Of a DNA stretch of 45,518 nucleotides, positions 31,598-40,490 are shown in pieces. Within the stretch, counting starts at the first letter, position 1. The number at the start of each line of letters is the position of its first letter. This stretch comes from Spirochaetales bacterium (GTDB lineage Bacteria; Spirochaetota; GWE2-31-10; MWDO01). The stretch lies in contig JAFYAI010000078.1 in assembly GCA_017540815.1 (NCBI GenBank), positions 1-45,518 of the forward strand, written 5' to 3'. Position numbers and translations under genes: made by a program. Under the pieces are notes generated by a model. That model was not told the DNA's origin and ran no database searches. It saw only the letters and a program-made list of their open reading frames with translations.

Positions 31598-34297
31598 ATG
31601 TTTTTATATTATATATTCATTACTCCAATTGAAAAAATTCTTGAATGGGTATTCTATTATTTCGTTAAGATTGATTGCAGTGTATTTGTAGCGATTTTTG
31701 GTGTAAGTATCGTTATGAATTTCTTAGCACTGCCGCTGTATCGCATTGCAGATGCTTTGCAAAAGAAAGAGCGAGATGCCGTTCGCCGAATGGAACCTAT
31801 GGTTCAACATATAAGGAAGACTTTCAGCGGTGATGAACGGTTTATGATGCTTAGTACATATTACCGTCAGAATCATTATCATCCTTTATATGTTATTCGA
31901 GGCAGCCTTTCTATATTGATTACAGTTCCGTTTTTCATTGCCGGTTATCATTTTCTCAGTCATTGTCCTGAGCTTATTGGACAGAAGTTTTGGATATTCA
32001 AAGATTTGGGGAGTCCTGATAAAACTTGGATGTTTAAATTATTTGGACTGAATATTGTTATTAATATTCTGCCGATTATTATGACACTTATTAATGTAAT
32101 ATCGTCTGCTATATATACACATGGAGGAACTGTCAAAGAAAAAATTCAAGTTCATGCATTGTCTTTGATTTTTCTTGTGTTATTATACAATTCTCCGTCT
32201 GGATTGGTTATTTATTGGATATTGAATAATATATTTAGCTTAGTCAAAAATATGGTTCTGGAACGAGAGGAAACAAAACAAATGTTGTTGAATTTTATCG
32301 GAATAATGATGGCATTTGTTAGTTGGGTAAAAAAAATAGTTGAAAAAATTATTTCTTTATTAAAAAATTTGTCTTTAAGTAGTAAGAGGTTATTTGTCGA
32401 TCAAAATATTAGTTTCAAAAAATCAGATTTACCTGTATTTATTTTCTCTTCTGTAGGATTAGCTTTACTGATAGGCTTTTTATTGCCGGCAAATGTTATT
32501 TCTTCTAGTCCTCTTGAATTCTCTTTTTTAGGAAGTACTTCATCTCCATTTTCATACATATATTCTTCGTTGTTTATTTGTTTGGGATTGTGTGTGTGTT
32601 GGCCGATGTGTATGTATTTTATGTTCGGTGATAAAACTAAGTTTGTGCTGACGGTGTCCTTTTTTACATTGCTTATATGTGCAATATGTAATGCTTATAT
32701 ATTTAAGCCGGATTATGGTGAGTTAAATCCGTTATTTTTACTTGATGAATCAAAAAGCAAGCTTACAGTGCCTTTTTATTATTCAGTGTTATCTGTATTG
32801 ATTGCTGTTTTTACTGTGTTTGTTTTCTATATTTTTAGATTTTATAATAAACAGAGAATACTTTCAGTCTTGGCATTTTCTTTATGTTTAGGGATGTTTA
32901 CACTTGGTATATATAAGTGTGTGTTAATTCAAAAAGAATATGTCTATTATTGCAATCAAAAAGAAAAAGAGGGTATAATCAGATCTGATAAAATTGATCC
33001 GATATATCATTTGTCTAAAGATAAGCAAAATGTTGTTGTGTTATTTTTGGATAGGGCATTAGGTTTTTTTGTGCCATATATTATGAAAGAATTTCCTGAC
33101 TTAGAGCAACGGTTTGACGGATTCACTTTTTATCCTAATACAATCAGTTTTGGAAGGTTTACGAATACAGGATCTCCTTCATTGATGGCAGGTTATGAAT
33201 ATACTCCTGATAAGATTAATGAAAGAAAAAGTGAATTACTTAAAGATAAGCACAATGAAGCAATGACTGTTCCTGCTAAATTATTTTTTGATGCAGGTTT
33301 TGATGTTACAATGACAAATGTTCCTTGGTTGAACTATTTTCATGAGTCAGATTATTCATATTTTGATAAATACCCAGGCATAAAGTGCTTTGGTGCAATA
33401 GGAATGCATTGGCAATATTATTATAAAAATAAAAGTATTTCGATGCAATCACAGGATAATAAAATAGATGATATATGTAGAAGTAAAATGCCGTTTTTCT
33501 CTATTGTTCAGGTTTTATTTCCTCCCCTTCGCCAATCTTTTAGTTATGTTTCCTCTGGAAGTATAAAATCAGATAAACAAAAGCGAACTATTTTTATTAA
33601 TAATCTTTCACACATGATGCTACTTCGTAATTATACTGATTTTTCTAGCGAGAAAAACACATTTACAATGATAAGAAGTAATATTACACATGAATATGCA
33701 AGTTTGAATGTGCCGAATTATGATACTGTGTCAGAAACTGAGGATGTGGATTATCATGGATATATCCCCGCATTTAAGTCATCAAAAAAGGCCACAAATC
33801 AAGGATATCAGGTTAATGTTGCTGCACTTTTACAAGTAGCTAAATGGCTTGACTATCTTAAGGTTAATAATGTGTATGATAATACAAGAATTATTATAGT
33901 AGCAGATCATGGTCGTAACTTAAGTGAGAAAGGGAAGATATTCCCAAAATTTGGTGGAGATAAGCCATCATCGTTGCCTGCATCCTATAACTGTTTGTTT
34001 ATGTTTAAGGATTTTAATAATAGTGGTAAATTGAAAACGGATGATACATTTATGACAAATGCAGATACATTATTTTTGGCGAAGAAAGATCTTAATATTT
34101 CTGATATAAATCCATTTACAGGTAAAAAGTTAGTAGAAGAAAAAGATGGGGGTGTAGTTGTTCAAGAGGATCACAATAGTTGGAATGCTTCAGAACAAAA
34201 AAATTATAAGACATTTAAGGAGACGGAAAACAGTTGGCATGTAAAAGGTGATATTTATGATCCCAAAAATTGGACAAAAATAGAGAATAAAAAGTAA
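31598..34297 (+). CDS. YidC/Oxa1-like domain fused to a membrane alkaline-phosphatase-superfamily transferase
   Basis: The protein has 899 residues. Residues 1-225 are YidC-like: an amphipathic start, two long cytoplasmic helices after helix 1, and the closing YNSPSGLVIYWILNN, matching FPSGLVLYYIVSN of YidC. The groove Arg of YidC appears to be Asn41. Residues 275-455 hold about five more helices. Residues 480-899 form an LtaS/sulfatase-like periplasmic domain: Asp485 (VVLFLDRALG), a Thr nucleophile in FTNTGSPSLMAG (Thr522 or Thr524), Asp770-His771 (IIVADHG) and His859 (EDHNSW). I infer transfer of a phosphorus-containing group to a glycan or lipid on the outer face. Confidence 0.8.
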   Translation: MFLYYIFITPIEKILEWVFYYFVKIDCSVFVAIFGVSIVMNFLALPLYRIADALQKKERDAVRRMEPMVQHIRKTFSGDERFMMLSTYYRQNHYHPLYVIRGSLSILITVPFFIAGYHFLSHCPELIGQKFWIFKDLGSPDKTWMFKLFGLNIVINILPIIMTLINVISSAIYTHGGTVKEKIQVHALSLIFLVLLYNSPSGLVIYWILNNIFSLVKNMVLEREETKQMLLNFIGIMMAFVSWVKKIVEKIISLLKNLSLSSKRLFVDQNISFKKSDLPVFIFSSVGLALLIGFLLPANVISSSPLEFSFLGSTSSPFSYIYSSLFICLGLCVCWPMCMYFMFGDKTKFVLTVSFFTLLICAICNAYIFKPDYGELNPLFLLDESKSKLTVPFYYSVLSVLIAVFTVFVFYIFRFYNKQRILSVLAFSLCLGMFTLGIYKCVLIQKEYVYYCNQKEKEGIIRSDKIDPIYHLSKDKQNVVVLFLDRALGFFVPYIMKEFPDLEQRFDGFTFYPNTISFGRFTNTGSPSLMAGYEYTPDKINERKSELLKDKHNEAMTVPAKLFFDAGFDVTMTNVPWLNYFHESDYSYFDKYPGIKCFGAIGMHWQYYYKNKSISMQSQDNKIDDICRSKMPFFSIVQVLFPPLRQSFSYVSSGSIKSDKQKRTIFINNLSHMMLLRNYTDFSSEKNTFTMIRSNITHEYASLNVPNYDTVSETEDVDYHGYIPAFKSSKKATNQGYQVNVAALLQVAKWLDYLKVNNVYDNTRIIIVADHGRNLSEKGKIFPKFGGDKPSSLPASYNCLFMFKDFNNSGKLKTDDTFMTNADTLFLAKKDLNISDINPFTGKKLVEEKDGGVVVQEDHNSWNASEQKNYKTFKETENSWHVKGDIYDPKNWTKIENKK

Positions 34298-34308
34298 GGA
34301 GATAAAAG

Positions 34309-35580
34309 ATGTATTCATTATCATATATAGACCCAGGTACGGGGAGCATGATATTTTCGCTGTTTATTGGTATTGCTGCAGCGGCATCATTTGCTTTAAA
34401 TGCATTATGGGTTAAGTTGAAATTTGTTTTCTCCGGTGGAAAGATAAAGAACTCAGAGAATGATAATACTATTCCATATATTATTTATTCTGATCATAAG
34501 CAGTATTGGAACATTTTCCATTCTATATGCGATGAGTTTGAGAAAAGACAAATCCCTTTAGTGTATTGGACTGCATACTCAGATGATCCTGTGTTGTCTG
34601 CTGATTATAAGTTTGTTAAAGCAGAATTTATAGGAGAAGGCAATAAAGGCTTTGCAAAACTTAATTTTTTAAAAGCAGATATATTGTTGGCGACAACTCC
34701 TGGACTTGATGTGTATCAGTGGAAGAGAAGCAAAAATGTCAAATGGTATGTGCATATTCCTCATACATTAGATGAATTGTCCGGTTATAGAATGTTTGGC
34801 TTGGATTATTATGATGCGATAGTATGTTCTGGAGAAAATCAGGTTCGATGGGTAAAGAAAGTTGAGTCTATGCGTGATATAACACCTAAGGAATTGGTCG
34901 TATGCGGTTCTCCACATCATGATGAAATGTTTGCAAAAAAACAGGCTCAATCTAATAATAACAAGAATGAAGTTCCTGTAATATTGGTTGCTCCAAGTTG
35001 GGGTAAAAGTGCTATTTTGTCCCGATTTGGAAAGCGTTTTATACAGGCGGTGTTGGATATTGGTTATAAGGTTATAGTCAGACCACATCCTCAGTCAACG
35101 GTTGTAGAGAAAGGCTTGCTACAGGAATTATCTTCTGCATTTTCTGATAATCCTAATCTTACATGGAATTATGATAATGATAATTTTGATGTTTTGAGTC
35201 AATCAGATTTGCTGATTACTGATTTCTCCGGTGTAATATTGGATTATACAATGATATTTGGTAAGCCGTGTATTTATGCAGATACTAACTTTGATCCAAG
35301 TCCTTATGATGTTTATTGGTCAGATGATATTAGGTGGTCGATTAAAATCCTTCCAGATATAGGTTGCCCTTTGAAAGAATCTGACTTTGATAATATGAAG
35401 AATCGTATTGACGAAGTATTGATGAGTAAGTCGCTACAGTATGGTATAGAGAAAATTAGAACTGACTGTTGGGCGAATATCGGTACATCGGCACAAAAAA
35501 TTACGGATTATTTAATTAATAAACATAATACTTTGATTGATAGTAATTTACAAGAAAAACAAGAGATAAATAAGGAATAA
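34309..35580 (+). CDS. TagF-like CDP-glycerol glycerophosphotransferase family protein with YIDPGTGS leader
   Basis: The protein has 423 residues. It opens with SLSYIDPGTGSMIFSLFIGI and a membrane helix; this YIDPGTGS leader recurs in small membrane proteins of polysaccharide clusters. The rest is a two-Rossmann domain of the CDP-glycerol glycerophosphotransferase family: YVHIPHTLDE, VVCGSPHHDEMF, VIVRPHPQSTVVE (the RPHP catalytic block) and LLITDFSGVILDYTMIFGKP. Family members transfer glycerol- or ribitol-phosphate from CDP donors. Since the next gene encodes a cytidylyltransferase fused to PEP mutase, I infer a CMP-phosphonate donor here. It lies 3 bases before that gene. Confidence 0.87.
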   Translation: MYSLSYIDPGTGSMIFSLFIGIAAAASFALNALWVKLKFVFSGGKIKNSENDNTIPYIIYSDHKQYWNIFHSICDEFEKRQIPLVYWTAYSDDPVLSADYKFVKAEFIGEGNKGFAKLNFLKADILLATTPGLDVYQWKRSKNVKWYVHIPHTLDELSGYRMFGLDYYDAIVCSGENQVRWVKKVESMRDITPKELVVCGSPHHDEMFAKKQAQSNNNKNEVPVILVAPSWGKSAILSRFGKRFIQAVLDIGYKVIVRPHPQSTVVEKGLLQELSSAFSDNPNLTWNYDNDNFDVLSQSDLLITDFSGVILDYTMIFGKPCIYADTNFDPSPYDVYWSDDIRWSIKILPDIGCPLKESDFDNMKNRIDEVLMSKSLQYGIEKIRTDCWANIGTSAQKITDYLINKHNTLIDSNLQEKQEINKE

Positions 35581-35583
35581 AAT

Positions 35584-36882
35584 ATGAAAACAGTGTATTG
35601 CGGTATGAGTGCTGATTTAATTCATCACGGACATCTAAATATTATTCACGAGGCAATGAAACTTGGAGAAGTTACGGTTGGTGTGCTTACAGATGAGGCT
35701 ATTGCCAGTTATAAGCGGTTACCTTATCTGACTTATGAACAGAGAGCAGAAATTGTATCTAATATTAAAGGTGTTTCTGCTGTGGTTCCACAGACGACGC
35801 TTGATTATGTTCCAAATCTTGAAAAACTCAAACCTGATTATGTTGTTCATGGTGATGATTGGCTTAACGGTGTTCAAAAAGAGACAAGACAGAAAGTTGT
35901 TGATTGCATTACGAAATGGGGTGGTAAAGTTGTGGATATTCCATATACGCCTGGAATTTCGTCAACTGTTTTGAACGCTGAGGTTCGAGAGATTGGAACA
36001 ACACCTGCGATTCGTCAGAAAATGCTTCGTCGGTTAATTGCAGCAAAACCTATTGTGCGTATAATGGAGAGCCATTCCGGTTTGACAGGGTTGATTATAG
36101 AGAAAACAAAAGTAAAAGTTAATAATAAAACTGAAGAATTTGATGGAATGTGGGCAAGTTCATTGACAGACTCTACAAGTAAAGGCAAGCCGGATATAGA
36201 GGCTGTTGATTTGACGACTCGTCTGCATGGATTAAATGATGCTCTTGAATGTACTACGAAACCTGTTATTTTTGATGGGGATACAGGTGGTAAGATAGAG
36301 CATTTTATCTTTACTGTGAGAACATTGGAGCGTCTTGGCATTTCGGCAGTTATTATTGAAGATAAAGTTGGATTAAAAAAGAATTCATTATTCGGTACTG
36401 ATGCTGTACAGACACAAGATACGGTTGAAGGTTTTTGTGAGAAGATTAAAGCCGGTAAACGGGCTCAGATTGCTCAAGATTTCATGATAATAGCTCGTTG
36501 TGAAAGTTTGATTGCTGGCAAATTAATTGATGATGCGATCCAAAGGTGTGATGCTTATGTTAATGCTGGTGCGGATGGTATTATGATACACAGTAAAAAT
36601 CAATCAGGCGACGATATAAAAGAATTTTGTTTGAGATTTAGAGAAAAGCACAGTTCTGTACCTATCGTGGTTGTTCCTACTACATATAATCATGTCACGG
36701 AAGAGGAACTGCAAAGTTGGGGTGTTAATGTTGTTATCTATGCTAATCACATGCTTCGTAGTAGTTATCCGGCAATGGTCAATACTGCAAAATCAATATT
36801 GACTCATCATCGTTCATTGGAAGCTAATGATTTGTGCATGAGTATAAAGGAAATATTGGAATTAATACCGGGAACAAAATAG
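35584..36882 (+). CDS. aepX: Bifunctional cytidylyltransferase / phosphoenolpyruvate mutase
   Basis: The protein has 432 residues. Residues 1-135 are a TagD-like cytidylyltransferase with HHGH (14-17), the family's HxGH, and YTPGISST in place of RTxGISTT. Residues 150-432 are PEP mutase: WASSLTDS (190 onward), DGDTGG (231 onward), [10 protein letters not shown] (259-268, the EDKx5NS signature of true mutases), ARCESLIAG and [10 protein letters not shown]. The mutase forms the C-P bond, turning PEP into phosphonopyruvate. The fused nucleotidyltransferase probably activates the finished phosphonate with CTP. The same fusion is known as AepX in Bacteroides capsule loci. Confidence 0.95.
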   Translation: MKTVYCGMSADLIHHGHLNIIHEAMKLGEVTVGVLTDEAIASYKRLPYLTYEQRAEIVSNIKGVSAVVPQTTLDYVPNLEKLKPDYVVHGDDWLNGVQKETRQKVVDCITKWGGKVVDIPYTPGISSTVLNAEVREIGTTPAIRQKMLRRLIAAKPIVRIMESHSGLTGLIIEKTKVKVNNKTEEFDGMWASSLTDSTSKGKPDIEAVDLTTRLHGLNDALECTTKPVIFDGDTGGKIEHFIFTVRTLERLGISAVIIEDKVGLKKNSLFGTDAVQTQDTVEGFCEKIKAGKRAQIAQDFMIIARCESLIAGKLIDDAIQRCDAYVNAGADGIMIHSKNQSGDDIKEFCLRFREKHSSVPIVVVPTTYNHVTEEELQSWGVNVVIYANHMLRSSYPAMVNTAKSILTHHRSLEANDLCMSIKEILELIPGTK

Positions 36883-36885
36883 ATA

Positions 36886-38007
36886 ATGGAACAGATTATT
36901 CTTAACAATTATAATAATTATAAAAGTCTAACTGAGTTCTTCAGGACAAAAAATATTTCAAAGATCTTGGTCGTTTGCGATTCTGCATTTCGGTTTCTTG
37001 GAAATATTAGATTGTATATTGAAAATCTTTTTGTAAACTTGAATATAGAGACAGTGTTTTTTTCTGATTTTCAGCCTAATCCTAATTATGAATCTGTTGT
37101 TAATGGAATAGCCTCATATAAGAATAATCAGTGTGATTCGATTTTGGCTATTGGCGGTGGAAGTGCTATTGATGTTGCAAAATGTATTAAACTGTATGTA
37201 AATCTTCCTGATAATTGTGATTATTTACAGCAGACTATTATTCCCAATGATATTCCGTTTATTGCAATTCCTACGACTGCAGGAACAGGCAGTGAGGCAA
37301 CTCGTTATGCTGTAATATATAAAAATGGCGAGAAACAGTCTATTACTGATGAAAGTATTATTCCGTCTGCAGTTATATTTGATGAGACAGTTTTAGAGAC
37401 TTTACCTGATTATCAGAGAAAGTCAACAATGCTTGATGCGTTTTGTCATGCAATAGAGTCATTTTGGTCAGTTAATTCCACAGACGAGAGTAAAGAATTC
37501 TCAAAGAAAGCAATCAGTTTAATATTAGAAAATTATGAAGCATATTTGAATAATAATCCAAGTGCAAATAGGAAAATGCTTGAAGCTGCTAATGCCGCAG
37601 GAAAAGCAATCAATATAACGCAGACAACAGGCGGACATGCAATGTGTTATAAATTAACAAGTCTTTATAATATTGCACATGGTCATGCAGCAGCACTTTG
37701 TGTTTCTGTTCTTTGGTCTTATATGATCGAAAATACAGATAGATGTTGTGATTCAAGAGGAAAAGAGTATTTGGATAAAATGTTTGAAGATTTATCAACT
37801 GTGCTTGGAGGCTGTGATTCAAAATCAGGTGCAGATACATTTAATCGAATCCTAATGGGATTACAGTTAAATATTCCTGTGGTGAATAGTGACGATGATT
37901 ATGCTGTTTTAGCAAAATCGGTTAATCCTGTTCGGCTTAAAAATAATCCGATTAAATTGGATGAACAAACAATAGAAAATTTATACAGACAAATTTTACG
38001 GAGATAA
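36886..38007 (+). CDS. Iron-type alcohol dehydrogenase, predicted phosphonoacetaldehyde reductase
   Basis: The protein has 373 residues in the group III metal-dependent dehydrogenase fold. The nucleotide site is LAIGGGSAIDVAKC (Gly90-Ser93) and the second block is AIPTTAGTGSEATRYAVIY. The metal ligands are Asp184, His188, His251 and His265; the spacing 4/63/14 equals that of E. coli FucO. Standing between PEP mutase and phosphonopyruvate decarboxylase with 3-base gaps, it should reduce phosphonoacetaldehyde to 2-hydroxyethylphosphonate, as PhpC-type enzymes do. It takes the position of the AepZ transaminase of aminoethylphosphonate loci. Confidence 0.88.
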   Translation: MEQIILNNYNNYKSLTEFFRTKNISKILVVCDSAFRFLGNIRLYIENLFVNLNIETVFFSDFQPNPNYESVVNGIASYKNNQCDSILAIGGGSAIDVAKCIKLYVNLPDNCDYLQQTIIPNDIPFIAIPTTAGTGSEATRYAVIYKNGEKQSITDESIIPSAVIFDETVLETLPDYQRKSTMLDAFCHAIESFWSVNSTDESKEFSKKAISLILENYEAYLNNNPSANRKMLEAANAAGKAINITQTTGGHAMCYKLTSLYNIAHGHAAALCVSVLWSYMIENTDRCCDSRGKEYLDKMFEDLSTVLGGCDSKSGADTFNRILMGLQLNIPVVNSDDDYAVLAKSVNPVRLKNNPIKLDEQTIENLYRQILRR

Positions 38008-38010
38008 TAG

Positions 38011-39126
38011 ATGAAAGTTGAAAAGCTACTTGAAATAATAGGATCGGATTTTTATACTGGTGTTCCTGATTCGCAGTTGAAAGCACTGTGCAATTATCTT
38101 ATGAATACTTATGGAATAGATCCCAAGCATCATATTATAGCTGCAAATGAGGGAAATTGTACGGCTCTTGCTGCCGGTTATCATTTGGCTACAGGTAAGA
38201 TTCCTGTTGTTTATATGCAAAACAGTGGTGAAGGTAATATCATTAATCCGGTGGCTTCTTTACTCAATGAAAAAGTTTATGCGATTCCTATGGTGTTTGT
38301 CATCGGCTGGCGTGGTGAGCCGGGTGTTCATGACGAACCTCAACATATATATCAAGGTGAAGTAACTGTAAAACTTTTGGATGATATGAATATTAAGTCA
38401 TTCATTATTAGTAATGACACAACTGATAATGATGTTGAAAATGCTATGAAAGAGTTTAGACTGCTTCTTGAACAAGGTAAACAGGTTGCATTTGTAATTA
38501 GAAAAGGTGCTATTTCTTACGATGAAAAAGTTGAATATAAAAATGAAAATAAAATGATTCGTGAAGAAATAATTCGTCATATTGCAGCTGTTTCCGCTGA
38601 TGATCCGATTATTTCTACGACAGGTAAAGCAAGCCGTGAATTGTTTGAAATACGTGAAGCAAATAAACAAAGTCATAAATATGATTTTTTGACTGTAGGT
38701 TCTATGGGGCATAGTTCTTCGATTGCTTTAGGTGTGGCTCTTAATCAGCCTAAAAAGAAGATTTGGTGTATTGATGGTGATGGTGCTGTTCTTATGCACA
38801 TGGGAGCGATGGCTGTTATCGGATCAAATGCTCCACAAAATCTTGTACATGTTGTTATTAATAATGGTGCACATGAAACAGTTGGTGGGATGCCGACTGT
38901 TGCAAGCAACATTGATTGGAAATCAGTTGCAAAAGCATGTGGTTATAAACAAGTTTTGTGTGCTGAGAATTATGATGAGTTGGATGATGCGTTAAAAAAA
39001 GCTAACAACACTGATGAGTTGTCATTTATTGAAGTCAAATGTTCAATTGGTGCTCGCCGTGATTTGGGACGACCGACAACTTCTGCGAGAGAGAATAAAG
39101 AATTGTTTATGAAATATTTATGGTAG
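38011..39126 (+). CDS. aepY: Phosphonopyruvate decarboxylase
   Basis: The protein has 371 residues, a short single-chain thiamine-diphosphate enzyme. The N-terminal PYR domain shows SDFYTGVPDSQLKALCNYL, AANEGNCTALAAGYHLATGK (catalytic Glu) and QNSGEGNIINPVASL. The PP domain shows MGHSSSIALGVAL, IDGDGAVLMHMGAMAVIGS (Asp255 onward) and VVINNGAHETVGGMPT. These match phosphonopyruvate decarboxylases. Decarboxylation to phosphonoacetaldehyde makes the mutase step irreversible, which is why the two genes nearly always travel together. Confidence 0.95.
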   Translation: MKVEKLLEIIGSDFYTGVPDSQLKALCNYLMNTYGIDPKHHIIAANEGNCTALAAGYHLATGKIPVVYMQNSGEGNIINPVASLLNEKVYAIPMVFVIGWRGEPGVHDEPQHIYQGEVTVKLLDDMNIKSFIISNDTTDNDVENAMKEFRLLLEQGKQVAFVIRKGAISYDEKVEYKNENKMIREEIIRHIAAVSADDPIISTTGKASRELFEIREANKQSHKYDFLTVGSMGHSSSIALGVALNQPKKKIWCIDGDGAVLMHMGAMAVIGSNAPQNLVHVVINNGAHETVGGMPTVASNIDWKSVAKACGYKQVLCAENYDELDDALKKANNTDELSFIEVKCSIGARRDLGRPTTSARENKELFMKYLW

Positions 39127-39173
39127 CGAGTGTATTAATTGGTGTATTCGATTGATGTTGGAGTGGTAATATT

Positions 39174-40418
39174 ATGTTAAAGATCGATTCCGAGGCTATA
39201 GAGAATAAAATAAAAAAATATTATAGTAGTAATTTTGATCTATTGGTTTTATATTCTTTTGTTTTGGTTGCTTTTTTAATAGGTATGTTTATACGTATCA
39301 GTTTATTGCCACAAATCTCTGTAGATATGAGTGGCTTTCTTACTTCATGGTATAAAGACATTCAATCACATGGAGGATTTGCTGCAATAGGAAGAAAAAT
39401 AGGTAATTTCCCTCCGATGTATTATTATTTTATGGCTATAATGACTTATTCAAAATTACCTATACACATTGCAATAAAATGGATTTCTATTGTATTCGAT
39501 ATTATTTTGGCTTTTTATGTGATGAAGATTCTTGAATTGAAAGATACGAAAAAGTCTATTTTCCCTGCAATTGCTTTTGCTGTAGTTTTTTGTTTGCCGA
39601 CAGTTGTGATTAACTCTGCGGCATGGGGGCATAGTGATGCAATATATACCACATTTCTTGTTATGTGTTTGTATTATCTTTTGAATGGAAAAGATAGATG
39701 TGCAATGATTATGTTGGGGCTTTCATTTGCTTTCAAAGTTCAAGCTGTGTTTATTATGCCAGTAGTCTTAATAATGGTATTATTAAAAAAAATTCGCTTG
39801 AAAACATTGATTTGGATTCCTGCGACTTATTTTATTACACTTATTCCAGCTGCATTGTCAGGAGGTAACATTTTAAAATTGATTTCAGTCTGCTTTAGTC
39901 AGTTTGACACCCAAGGACAGTTGACTGTTGGAATGCCAAATATGTGGGCATTGCTGGAAACAATAAAAAGCAGTGAACTAGGTCGTGCCGGATTCTTTTT
40001 TGTTTGTGTAGTGGCACTAATAATGGTTTTCTATTATTATTCTCAGAAGAAATTTAAGATAACTACGAAAAGTATTATTGGTTTAACGACTATAAGTGCT
40101 TTCATTTTGCCATATACAATGCCTTATATGAATCCGCGAAGTATGTATTTTACTGAAATTATGTTTGTACTTTTTGTATTCTGTTACAGGAAGAATATTT
40201 GGTTGATTGCGACAACTCAGTTTTGTTCTGCACAATGTGTATTGTGGGACTTGTGCAAGCATGGTCCAATAGACTTGCGTCTTCTTGCTTTACTTTGGAT
40301 TGTTAATGCGACTGTTGCTTTTTATACACTTCGTGAAGAGATAAACAGTCCTACTGATACAGAAGAGATATGTATGTCGTTCGAGAAACAAAAGTCCGTA
40401 ATACCTATGAATGATTGA
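39174..40418 (+). CDS. Multi-pass membrane protein, putative GT-C mannosyl/glycosyltransferase
   Basis: The protein has 414 residues with about ten helices. The first outer loop reads ISVDMSGFLTSWYKDIQSHG and GNFPPMYYYFMAIM. This is the pattern of GT-C transferases of the PIG-M/Gpi18/ALG type (Asp of the active site, then a PPxYxY block). A conserved NSAAWGHSDAIYTTFLV segment follows, like WGQ.DaiYa in that group. It probably uses a polyprenyl-phosphate sugar on the outer face. GGAGTGG precedes the ATG. It is the last gene before the island's terminator. Confidence 0.85.
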   Translation: MLKIDSEAIENKIKKYYSSNFDLLVLYSFVLVAFLIGMFIRISLLPQISVDMSGFLTSWYKDIQSHGGFAAIGRKIGNFPPMYYYFMAIMTYSKLPIHIAIKWISIVFDIILAFYVMKILELKDTKKSIFPAIAFAVVFCLPTVVINSAAWGHSDAIYTTFLVMCLYYLLNGKDRCAMIMLGLSFAFKVQAVFIMPVVLIMVLLKKIRLKTLIWIPATYFITLIPAALSGGNILKLISVCFSQFDTQGQLTVGMPNMWALLETIKSSELGRAGFFFVCVVALIMVFYYYSQKKFKITTKSIIGLTTISAFILPYTMPYMNPRSMYFTEIMFVLFVFCYRKNIWLIATTQFCSAQCVLWDLCKHGPIDLRLLALLWIVNATVAFYTLREEINSPTDTEEICMSFEKQKSVIPMND

Positions 40419-40436
40419 TTATATTATTTAGTGTTC

Positions 40437-40476
40437 AAAAAAATGGATTGTGAAGACAGCTCAATCCATTTTTTTT
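40437..40476. terminator. Terminator closing the glycan island
   Basis: AAAAAAATGGATTG (40437-40450) pairs with CAATCCATTTTTTT (40462-40475) over an 11-base loop, followed by T's. It also lies just downstream of the convergent BtuF-like gene and has A/T tracts on both sides. Confidence 0.85.
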
Positions 40477-40490
40477 CATCTTCCCCTTCC

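Noticed and set aside
31598..32270. Housekeeping YidC
   Set aside because: It lacks the usual rpmH-rnpA neighbourhood, the groove Arg appears changed, and it is fused to a transferase domain.
36886..38007. sn-glycerol-1-phosphate dehydrogenase or butanol dehydrogenase role
   Set aside because: Three-base gaps to PEP mutase and phosphonopyruvate decarboxylase make phosphonoacetaldehyde the natural substrate, although sequence alone does not prove it.
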